DNA from: Lepidurus packardi
Lineage: Eukaryota > Arthropoda > Branchiopoda > Notostraca > Triopsidae
Direction: 5' to 3'
NCBI GenBank assembly: GCA_023053545.1
Contig: JAKZAN010000006.1
Location: 3,849,001-3,913,000, forward strand
DNA length: 64,000 bases
The notes beneath the pieces were generated by a model that ran no database searches, was not told where the DNA came from, and saw only the letters and a program-made list of their open reading frames with translations. Position 1 is the first letter of the stretch. Every line of letters begins with the position of its first letter. Both the position numbers and the translations under genes were made by a program. This document shows, in pieces, positions 55,920 through 64,000 of the stretch.

Positions 55920-58292
55920 ATGGCTGCAAGTGAAACAAGCACAAATGCGGAGGTAAGACAGTTTATTTATTTTTAATTCTTTAAAAAAGCGATACATCCA
56001 AACTTTTTTGTCTTCTTTAGATCATACAAGCCCAGTCAATTATTATTATTCACCCTGGTTCAAAATACCTACGGATTGGAAGAGCTTCTGATATCAATCC
56101 TCACACAGTCTTGCATGCCATAGCTAAACCCAAGAAAAGCAGCTCAGCACGTGTCCATCTTGACGAATTTCTCGTCAAGGAAGCAAAATTGGTATTAAAA
56201 ACGAACTATATTTTTCTGTCTTTTTACGAATCCCTATCTCTCTTGCAGGACAAGGGAAGTTTGCAAAAAGTAGAAGAAAGTCTTCTCCAGACCAGTCAGT
56301 TGTTGCAATCTTGCTTCAAATCCGATGGTACTCGACGCGTTCGTACAGAATTAAAAGTGGTTGCCACTTTAAATCGAAAACAGCAGCCCTTGCAAGGTCC
56401 ACAGTCCAACTTGCAATGGGTGGAATCGAGCGAGAAAAGCAAATACATCGTCGGAGATAAAGTATATTTCTCTGACGGGCGAAATCCTTGTACCGTATAA
56501 TCATCCGACTTTCAAGGTTTTATACTGCCATCCCAGGGGAGCGTTTAACGTTCATTTCCCCATGCAACGGGGAGATCTTAATTTGCATAGTGATGTGGGT
56601 GGATCCTTGTCCTCTGTAATTCAAGACCTGGAAGTCATATGGGGTTACTGCATAGAAAACTTGCTTGATATACCACTTACCACCTTACAAGTATATAATA
56701 ATTAAAAAAGAAAGGAAAAAAAAAACTATCTTTTCTACTGATCATACTATGGATTAGAATTACAAAGCAGTTCTTGTCATTCCGGATATATACCAAATAA
56801 AGCACATCAAAGAGCTTACGGCTCTGCTTCTATGCAAACTCGGGTTCGGAGGATGTTTTCTGATTCAAGTAATAAATCTAAAATGATAGCATCGAAATTA
56901 ATTCTCATGCGAGTTAATTTTTCTACTATAGGATCATGTTGCTGCCACGTTTGGCGCAGGTTTGGGTCACGCTTGTGTTGTAGATATCGGCGACCAGAAA
57001 ACGTCAATCTCTTGTGTAGAAGACGCCTTTTCGCATAAATCCACCCGGGTAGTTAACATTATTCTTTCATTATTCAACAGTCTTAATTTTTTTCCCCGAT
57101 TCTAAACATTCCTATAGCTTCGGCTTGATTATGGAGGAAGCGATATTACCCAAGTGTTCTTTTGGTTACTGCAAAAATGCGGATTCCCTTACCAAACTTG
57201 CAATCCCCTTCAACCTTTAGATGCTGCTTTATTAACACGACTTAAAGAAAATAACTGCCACTTGAATTTGGTAATTCCCTAGTCATTTCTTAGGAACTTT
57301 CTTGGATCTCATAGTAAAGATATCTTTTAGGACCTAACTGGCTTACGGGAAGGAAATTTTGCAGTGGAAGCTCCATGCCAGCCCATTCAGCGCTACTCTT
57401 TCGAAGTAGCAATTGCAGAAAAGGAATATGTTGATACCAAATTTTATTGAATCCCATTCTTCCCTTATTAGATGGGAGATGAGAGACTTTTGGCCCCTTT
57501 AAGTTTGTTCAACCCAGACCTGTTTCTGATAACGGGTTTAAACAAAAAAGTTCATTCTTACCCTCGCTATATGGGCGATTCAGAAGATCCACATGATGCA
57601 ACCTATCTTCGGGAGACGAGTGTAAATTATTTGTCCCATATTCAGTTCTTTGCTATAGCTAATTAGTTCTTGGCGTTGTAGAGGAAATACAATCGAGGAG
57701 AAGCTGACGTAGGCGGAGCTGAAGCAGAAGCAGATGATGAGTTAGGCGAAGAAGGTGGAAATACGAAAGAGGAAGGCAAAGAAGACAATTTGGAATTCCA
57801 ACCTGACGTTTTGTTGGGTTTAGATCAAGCCATTTTGCAAAGCATAGAGCGTTGTCGTAAGTACTCATAATTTCCGATTTTTTTTTTATTTTAAAAAAAT
57901 GTAATTATGCGTTTCAATAGCCGAGGAATTAAAACGAAAAATGTATTCCTGCATTCTCTTGGTTGGCGGTGGCGTCAAGTTTGAAGGCATTGAAAGGTGG
58001 CTTCAAAATCGTTTTCACCTCCAAGTTCCCTATATCCATCGATCAGGTACTTTTTAGCTTTGTAGTAACGTTCATTTGTTATTCTATGAACGTTTATCTT
58101 TTTTGGGGAATATGTATAGAACAAATGGAAATTGTCGTCCGGCCCAAAGACATGGATCCTACCATGGTAGCCTGGAAAGGTGCAGCAGTCATGTCCTGTT
58201 TAGAACCCGCGCAAGAGCTTTGGATCAAACCTGAAGAATGGATTAAATATGGAATGCGATTATTGAGAGAAAGAGCTCCTTTTATTGTATGA
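55920..58292 (+). CDS. Arp8: Actin-related protein 8 (INO80 chromatin-remodelling subunit)
   Basis: Nuclear actin-like subunit that helps INO80 bind nucleosomes and DNA. Twelve exons join in frame to 564 aa (about 607-624 in fly and human): 55920-55952, 56021-56191, 56249-56461, 56517-56690, 56758-56868, 56932-57048, 57118-57270, 57331-57429, 57472-57621, 57682-57856, 57921-58046 and 58120-58292. Diagnostic blocks: IIIIHPGSKYLRIGRASDIN with PHTVLHAIA, NVHFPMQRGDLNLH, GGSLSSVIQDLEVIWGY, ATFGAGLGHACVVDIGDQKT with SISCVEDAFSHKSTR, RLDYGGSDIT, KMYSCILLVGGGVKFEGIE, RPKDMDPTMVAWKGAAVMSC and the end RLLRERAPFIV. The insert before LGLDQAIL is short and acidic, which accounts for most of the shorter length. 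Intron 3 is only 55 bp and the donor after 57429 is the weak GTTGAT. Confidence 0.95.
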
Positions 58293-58525
58293 TGTGTCTG
58301 CCATTACAAATAAGCTGTTTCGTATTAGTAGTGTAGTTTTATTTGGCGCCGTGCGCGATAGTAACGCCCTCAGTACATGTGTTGTTTATTTTTCTTGCGA
58401 AAAACAACACGATTTTTGTATGTTTTTGGGGTATGATGTGAGCGTGAATGTTTTGTATTTAAAAAGTAAAGAAAAGTGTTCAAAATGAATCGTAATTATT
58501 TTTAAAAGAAGGTACTTGTACAGAT

Positions 58526-59460
58526 ATGGCTGAGCCACATTTTGACGCCAAGCTTGAGCCGTCTAGTCCCAGTACTAGTAATAGTTTGGACCGAACCGAC
58601 CGCCAGATTTCTCGGTGCAATAGCGCGGGCTCCATAAATACTCTTTCCTCAGCCCATAATACCGGTAGGCTATGATTTAGTAACTATAGTATAAAGGTTG
58701 GATTGCGTTTAAACAGATGACGAGGACAGTGATGGCAAATCAACCGTTAGTTACAAGGAGCGGCGAAGGGAAGCGCATACACAAGCCGAGCAAAAGCGCC
58801 GAGATGCTATTAAAAAAGGGTATGATTCGCTCCAAGATTTGGTGCCAACTTGCCAGCAACAAGATGCTGTTTCCGGTTATAAGCTTAGCAAGGCGACAGT
58901 TTTGCAGCGATCCATTGACTATACCCAGGTATAATAAGTGACTAAAAAGTAAAACTTGAAGGTTTGATTGAGTTTTTTTGTGCCTAGTTTCTCCTGCAGC
59001 AAAAAAAGAAGCAAGATGAGGAATTATCAGCTTTACGTAAAGAAGTTGTGGCATTACAAATCATGAAAACCAATTACGAACAGATTGTCAAAGCGCAACA
59101 AAGTCAACCGGGACAGTCTGATAGCTTTGTTTCTGAAGAAGTCAAATTTCGTGTTGTAAGCACTTCTTTTATCGATAACTTATTTCTGAAGAGTTAAGTA
59201 GTCAACTTTGCCGGTGTATTATTTTCTTTGCTAGTTTGAAACCATCATGGAATCACTTTTCATGACCTTTGACACTGCAGTTTCGGTTACCAACTTTACT
59301 GAGTTGTCTGGCAGCATCTTCTCCTGGTTAGAAGAGCATTGCAAACCACAAGTAAAGAATTTATCCTTGTATCTGCAGTTTTAATCATTTTTTTCTTTGT
59401 TAGATTCTTCGCAACCTGGTAGCTTCAGTGTTGCAGCAGTTGGGAGGTGCCATTCTGTAA
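58526..59460 (+). CDS. Mlx: Max-like protein X (bHLH-Zip partner of Mondo/ChREBP)
   Basis: Heterodimerises with Mondo/ChREBP-type proteins to bind carbohydrate-response E-boxes; the fly orthologue is bigmax. Exons 58526-58664, 58717-58928, 58988-59155, 59235-59351 and 59404-59460 join in frame to 230 aa. After a Ser-rich start, the basic region (ERRREAHTQAEQKRRDAIKK, with the E-box reading His-Glu-Arg pattern) and helix-loop-helix (GYDSLQDLVPTCQQQDAV to LSKATVLQRSIDYTQ) are followed by a zipper (QDEELSALRKEVVALQIMK) and the C-terminal MLX domain (FETIMESLFMTFDTAVSV, SWLEEHCKPQ, NLVASVLQQL). It starts 234 bp after the ARP8 stop codon on the same strand. Confidence 0.96.
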
Positions 59461-59818
59461 TATTTGCCCGTTGAAATAACGTAAGACGTAAAATGTATAC
59501 CGCTGCCTTTGCGGTGGCAGAGGATTGAACCCTGACTGTGTTTTAATGAATTGAAAAATTGATGGTTTTAAAAAGCAACTGAGTTATGGTGGAAGTTATA
59601 CACGATTTGAATACCATAACTATCATTTTAAGTTTATTTAAAATTAAAAAAAGAAAAAGATTTACGATAGGTACATAGCAGAGGTATTATAAGTATCAAG
59701 TTTAATTTAAAAATTAATAAGGAAGAGGTCTATCATAGGTACATAGTAGAGGTTACATAGCAAGAACAATACTTTTTGGCGCCTCATTAATTTTACATTA
59801 CATCTAGTACAGAGGGTA

Positions 59819-59828
59819 TTAGATGGCG
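59819..59828 (+). promoter_or_regulatory. CTCF-like core motif TTAGATGGCG
   Basis: Matches the AGATGGCG core of arthropod CTCF sites. The same 10-mer occurs on the opposite strand at 63210-63219, so the pair brackets the small ORF and the PDK gene. Function is inferred only from the motif. Confidence 0.35.
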
Positions 59829-59843
59829 TTGGAGGTATTCCCG

Positions 59844-59849
59844 TTTATT
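59844..59849 (-). terminator. Candidate polyadenylation signal for the small minus-strand ORF
   Basis: AATAAA on the minus strand, 30 nt beyond the stop codon of the 72-aa ORF. Confidence 0.45.
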
Positions 59850-59878
59850 TAATGTTTCCTTGGCGGACGTGCCCGCCC

Positions 59879-60097
59879 CTATGTCCTTGTCACGGATTTG
59901 TTTACCTGCGTTTTATATTGCGACTTGCTTACGTGCTGGGTGTGTTGTGCTGGGAGGACCGTGGAACGTTCAGGGCTAACGAATGAGAAGAGTTCTTGCT
60001 CCTTCTCTCTGACTAATGTCGCTTCCCATGGGTCTCCCGCTTTAGTAAGCGTCTGCATTTTGCTGCAGAAAGCAACTGCGCTTCCAGTTTCTGCCAT
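59879..60097 (-). CDS. Small unrecognised ORF, 72 aa
   Basis: Reads MAETGSAVAFCSKMQTLTKA at the start and ends KTQVNKSVTRT; hydrophilic, no signal peptide or known domain. Support for a gene: a balanced protein-like composition, an acceptor-like CTTACCTTCAG four bases before the ATG, and AATAAA 30 nt after the stop. It would be head to head with PDK, with 225 bp between the start codons, so a shared promoter is likely. Against: the opposite strand also shows a good donor (AAG followed by GTAAG at about 60110), so transcription on the plus strand cannot be excluded. Confidence 0.45.
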   Translation of the reverse strand: MAETGSAVAFCSKMQTLTKAGDPWEATLVREKEQELFSFVSPERSTVLPAQHTQHVSKSQYKTQVNKSVTRT

Positions 60098-60322
60098 TGT
60101 TCTGAAGGTAAGATTTATTCATAATTCTATCCTACAACTTCCGGGCCTCTGTCATCGCGTCGCCGACTGTTGCTTAACCGTTTTAATCGAAGTGTATTTA
60201 TCAAGTTTAAGCAAGTGATTCGAACGCTGTTATTTTGGCTGTCATCGGTGCCGTGCGTATTGAACGCTTGCGGTTTACACACCATTCCCTAGCTCCGATC
60301 AGTTGCTAAGTAAAACCGCACA

Positions 60323-62448
60323 ATGAGGATTACCCGAGCTCTCCGTACGACAGCCAAGATGCTGGATCATTATTCCCATTTTAATCCATCCCCGCTGTCA
60401 ATCAAAAAGTTCATAGACTTTGGTAAGTATTGTTCTAATCGCTAAGTAGTACATTGCAACAGCTGTTATTTTTTCGTGACCTCTTTGACCTGCACCTTCT
60501 TTCTGTATTCCGGGAATGAATTAGGCTTCCGCGATGTCTCCCCTTGATACCGATAGAAAACAACAACCCTAAAAGATGCATTTCCTTAATTTGTGTGCGT
60601 ATCCAAAATAGTACGTGACCCTTCGCGTCTGTCCACACAGTCAACACTGAAGCCTGACAAGTCCGAAATTGCCAACCGTTTCCAAATAACCTCGCTTGTT
60701 TTAAATGAACAACACAAAAAGGTTTCGCACTTTCAGCAAGTTGGTCGAGGTTGAGCTCGTTTTATAGGACAAGGAATACTTACCTTTTTTGTCAAAACAT
60801 CAACACTCCGGTTTCATTCCCCCCCCCCCCCCCGAAAAAAAAATCTCTAGTTAGTTGGTCAAGGGCCAAGTTTTTGTTTACTTCGTTCTTTGGAACTGAA
60901 CTGTAGTCGTTGGACCCAATGAAAAATTGACAGCTGTTTGTTCTGTTCTTTGATGTCCTAACCTTGATTTTTCCTCTCGATTTGATTTAGTAGTGTTGAT
61001 TCATGTCATAAATTTAATTTTTTTTAATAGGTACGAAAGCAAATGAAGAAAGATCTTTCGAATTCCTTCGCAAAGAGCTGCCAGTCCGGTTGGCAAACAT
61101 CATGAAAGAGATTAGTTTGCTGCCCGACAATCTATTACGCATGCCCTCTGTAAATTTAGTACAGACCTGGTACGTACAGAGCTTCCAAGAGATACTCGAG
61201 TTCGAAGATAGCCAGGCCAACGGTACTGCACTGGAAAAATTTGCTGCCGCTTTGGTCAAAATCCGGAATCGCCATGCGGACGTCGTTCCCACCATGGCGC
61301 AAGGAGTGATTGAGCTACGCGAAAGGCACGAGGTGGACCAAACTATGGAACATCGAATTCACTACTTTTTGGACCGATTTTACATGTCGAGGATTGGCAT
61401 CCGAATGTTGATCAACCAACACAGTAACTCCGTGTGCCCTTTGGTGAAAATATGATTTAACTAATTTGTTTTTATTTTTATTCCATTTGTGTTAAAGCTT
61501 TGTTATTCGGGGGACAATTAAACAGCAATGCTCGACATATTGGTTGCATCGATCCCAGCTGTGACGTAGTATCGGTGATCCAGGATGCCTTTGAAAATGC
61601 CAAGTTCCTCTGTGATCAGTATTATCTGGCCTCCCCAGATTTGCTTATTCACGAGCAAAACGGTAAAGAAGTCGTAGTCAGGTTCCTAATTATAATTTGA
61701 TAAAAATTCATATATAAAAATAACAATAAAATACATTTATTAATAATGAGTGGAAAATTTCTAGCCACGGAACCAAAGATGCCGATCCAGATTGTGTACG
61801 TTCCTTCCCACTTATACCATATCCTCTTCGAATTGTTCAAGAACGCTATGCGAGCAGTGGTCGAGAACCACGGAGCTGCTGCAAGGGAATATCCCCCCAT
61901 TGAAACGCTGGTAGTGAAAGGAGAAGAAGACATTACTATTAAAGTAGGTTTATTGTCGTTTCTTCGAGAAATTCCACTAATTGTAAATCGTAAATATTGT
62001 GTCGTAGTTGTCTGACCGAGGTGGCGGCATTTCGCGCTCCAAAATGGGCTTGTTATTTCATTACATGTACTCTACCGCGCCCCAGCCGTCGCCTGGTGGC
62101 GCAGATTCGGCGCCTTTAGCAGGTTATGGTTATGGGCTTCCTCTGTCGCGGCTCTATGCTCGTTATTTGCTGGGCGATTTGACCCTAACCTCGTACGAAG
62201 GTTATGGCACGGACGCTGTCATTTCTCTCAAAACGCTGAGCTCCGAAGCCAATGAAATGCTGCCGGTTTTCAACCATAGTTCTTCCCGACATTATCGCGC
62301 TGCATTGCCGTCCAATGACTGGGTCACACACGGCCAGTCTTTAGGGTCTAAACCGCGACAAATTACGACTTCTTCCAGCCCCTATAAGACGGATAACAGC
62401 TGGGGTGATGTGGTCACCCGCGCCCGATCTTATTCTACACGATCTTAA
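60323..62448 (+). CDS. Pdk: Pyruvate dehydrogenase kinase (mitochondrial)
   Basis: Phosphorylates and switches off the pyruvate dehydrogenase complex in the mitochondrial matrix. Exons 60323-60422, 61031-61423, 61498-61662, 61765-61943 and 62008-62448 join in frame to 425 aa, normal for the family. The N-terminus [20 protein letters not shown] is basic and suits a presequence, followed by [14 protein letters not shown]. The regulatory four-helix domain spans about 35-190 ([18 protein letters not shown] with LLFGG). The GHKL ATP-binding fold follows: N-box [13 protein letters not shown]1 SDRGGGI and G2 [19 protein letters not shown], then GTDAVISLK. The C-terminus keeps DW (SNDWVTHG), a conserved lipoyl-domain interaction feature. 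Intron 1 (60423-61030) is 608 bp, contains a 15-C run at 60819-60833, and has no other feature. Confidence 0.97.
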
Positions 62449-62953
62449 CTTTTTACCTTACCGAAAAAAAAGAGAAATGGGCATAAAACTACTTCTTTAA
62501 TTCTCGTCTTGTTCTCTCGATTTGGTTCACCTTGAAAATCCTGAACTTAGAGCATCCCTTCAAATCGACAATCTAGTTGGGCACGGGATCCCAGCGATTA
62601 GGCGAACCGCAAAGTTTTTAAGCATCTAGTCATTCGTACTAGGGTTATCTAGCATGTCCCGTTCGTATTTGTTTTCATGCTAAGAAATATAAAGAAAAGA
62701 AAAAACAGTGTTCTCCGGTTACATTCAACCCAAAGTGTAAGGATTTCCATTTTGCGATTTGCGCGCGTTTGAGAAATTTGTCTCATCTTTTTTTTAAGTG
62801 TTGCACTTCTTATAGAATATACTCTTTGGTAGTCTACTTAGCTAGTATATTATAGATTTTTGTAATAGATGAAACCTTTACTTTGAAACCAACTTGTATA
62901 CATTTATTTAATTCGAAACAAATCTTCCAGAGCTACTATTGGTAACTCCACAT

Positions 62954-63154
62954 CGGTTCATGGCGCTGCTGTTCTCCAAAAAGTACAAGTCACCAGCTCA
63001 TAGAGTAAAGATATATGTACTCTATGCACTAGCTTCATGCTTCTTAAATGTAACTTTGGTTAGGTTGAGTTAGGCTGGGTTAGGTTAGGTCCAGGGATTG
63101 TCTGATAAGCATTTTTCGTTGCATTTTGGAGGGGAACAGCAGCGCCACGAGCCG
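62954..63154. repeat. Imperfect inverted repeat, arms about 30 bp, about 142 bp apart
   Basis: Left arm 62954-62981 and right arm 63124-63154 share the 13-bp core GGCGCTGCTGTTC (62962-62974; reverse complement at 63134-63146), with further matches on both sides and a 3-bp indel. Between them lies the TTAGG-like tract. Confidence 0.75.
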
Positions 63155-63209
63155 ACGCGGAAGTACAATTCGTGTCAGGTGGGAAATAGTTTAGATTTCC
63201 GTTCAGTAT

Positions 63210-63219
63210 CGCCATCTAA
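63210..63219 (-). promoter_or_regulatory. CTCF-like core motif, opposite orientation
   Basis: Minus-strand TTAGATGGCG, identical to the site at 59819, 229 bp before the start codon of the MIP channel gene. Confidence 0.35.
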
Positions 63220-63447
63220 CGGCGGTTGAAAGCAAGTGTTGATTTTGCTTCTTTTATGCTTTTGTCCGTCCGAACTCGCGAAAGTCGCATTTAGTTTGTT
63301 GTTAGCTTCGGCGGAAGGAGGGAGTGCATCCTTTACAACCATAGCGGGTGCGTAAGTGTTTCGGTCGTCGTGATTATGGTGATTTCGTCTTGATTATCGT
63401 GTGGGATTTTGTGCCTGGTCAATCTTCAGTTTCTAAATTGAATTAAA

Positions 63448-63953
63448 ATGGCTAATATGAGCTTGGCGCCAAACTCCGCGTCGATGGAAACGTTGTTGCA
63501 AACTTTGATGGACAGGCTCGAATCGCAGCGAACAGAGCGTCCTAAATTGGCGCGAGTGCCTATGCAAGCCGAAATTCGGGGCCTGGATTTTTGGCGTGCC
63601 GTCGTCGCCGAATGTCTCGCTACTTTTTTCTACGTCTTCCTTATCTGCGGCTCTTTCGTACCATGGAACGGGCACAGTCCGCCTTATGTCGGTATTGCCT
63701 TGGCAGCTGGCTTTGCTGTAGCTAGTCTTACCCTTTCTTTTGCACACATCTCAGGTACACTTTCTTAAAACAAACAAAAAAACATGCCCGGAGTACTCAT
63801 TAATAAATTCCTAATCCCTCCTGTAGGCGCTCATCTGAACCCTTGTGTCACGTTAGCGCTTTTAATGTCCAGGAAAATTTCTCCGATCAAAGGCCTTTTG
63901 TATGTCACTGCACAAGGGGGAGGAGCCATTGCGGGTTCTGCCTTATTATATGG
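63448..63953 (+). CDS. bib: Big-brain-like MIP (aquaporin family) channel, N-terminal part
   Basis: Truncated by the window edge. Two exons are visible, 63448-63754 and 63827-63953, ending at a GTAAGTG donor with codon phase 2. The cytosolic N-terminus ends MQAEIRGLDFWRAVVAECLA, close to Drosophila Big brain, followed by helix 1 (TFFYVFLICGSF), helix 2 (GIALAAGFAVASLTLSFAHI), the first half-helix loop SGAHLNPCVTLAL and helix 3 (ISPIKGLLYVTAQGGGAIAG). Big brain is an ion-conducting MIP protein linked to Notch signalling and neurogenesis in flies. The first pore motif is NPC instead of NPA. The remaining helices and the expected long tail lie outside the window, so the assignment to bib rather than a plain aquaporin is likely but not proven. 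Confidence 0.85.
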
Positions 63954-64000
63954 GTAAGTGACTCTGCAATTTATATTCCTCCCCTTATTCGTTATCCACA

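Larger units (their letters stand above)
62449..63447. other. Spacer between PDK and the MIP channel gene
   Basis: Contains the PDK 3' UTR, a degenerate TTAGG tract at about 63058-63091 (arthropod telomere-like pentamer, scattered copies), a long inverted repeat and a CTCF-like motif, both listed separately. I see no TATA box for the following gene. Confidence 0.5.

Noticed and set aside
55685-55942. 85-codon minus-strand open frame over the ARP8 leader
   Set aside because: No ATG at its start, it overlaps the ARP8 promoter and first exon, and there is no known domain. An acceptor-like TTGCAG within it is probably fortuitous.
1-64000. CRISPR arrays, operons, bacterial promoters or ribosome binding sites
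   Set aside because: The sequence is eukaryotic: spliced genes, TATA boxes and polyadenylation signals; none of these bacterial features applies.

Overview
The window is nuclear DNA of an animal, almost certainly an arthropod. Genes are split by many short GT-AG introns (about 55-110 bp), several promoters carry a TATA box, and degenerate TTAGG tracts occur near 63.07 kb. Orthologues of big brain, bigmax/MLX, ARP8 and PDK are present, together with secreted Gly/Pro/Gln/Tyr-rich proteins of the cuticle or extracellular-matrix kind. I cannot fix the order. Short introns and compact spacing would suit a crustacean or another non-dipteran arthropod, but this is inference.

Layout. 1.5-7.6 kb holds two unrecognised Pro/Ser/Thr-rich genes: one secreted, with five copies of a W-x-G-x-D-P-C motif, and one predicted single-pass membrane protein. 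10.4-12.9 kb is the high-affinity choline transporter (ChT, SLC5A7 family). 13.8-15.2 kb (minus) and 22.6-25.5 kb (plus) are two large low-complexity secreted proteins with a shared C-terminal signature. 32.5-34.4 kb is the intronless vesicular acetylcholine transporter (VAChT). 38.1-44.1 kb is choline acetyltransferase (ChAT), 11 coding exons. 45.6-48.9 kb is a tandem pair of His-rich, Pro/Gln/Tyr-rich secreted protein genes. 49.1-49.3 kb holds two abutting long hairpins with the same spacer. 50.9-55.3 kb is a single-exon THAP-BTB-C2H2 zinc-finger protein. 55.9-62.4 kb is a compact housekeeping block: ARP8, MLX, a small minus-strand ORF, and pyruvate dehydrogenase kinase. The window ends inside a big-brain-like MIP channel gene.

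How the genes fit together. ChT takes choline into the terminal, ChAT acetylates it and VAChT loads it into vesicles, so all three dedicated steps of presynaptic acetylcholine handling lie on one strand within 34 kb. VAChT lying upstream of the ChAT coding exons is the ancient cholinergic gene locus. ChT being next to it is the unexpected part, and four secreted low-complexity genes lie between and after these genes.

Large stretches (about 15.4-22.5, 25.6-32.4, 34.4-38.0 and 38.1-41.4 kb) hold no gene I can support, apart from one 5'-truncated non-LTR retrotransposon copy with a target-site duplication. Exon boundaries were read from splice consensus, reading-frame continuity and remembered family sequences. 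No alignment, transcript or database search was run.
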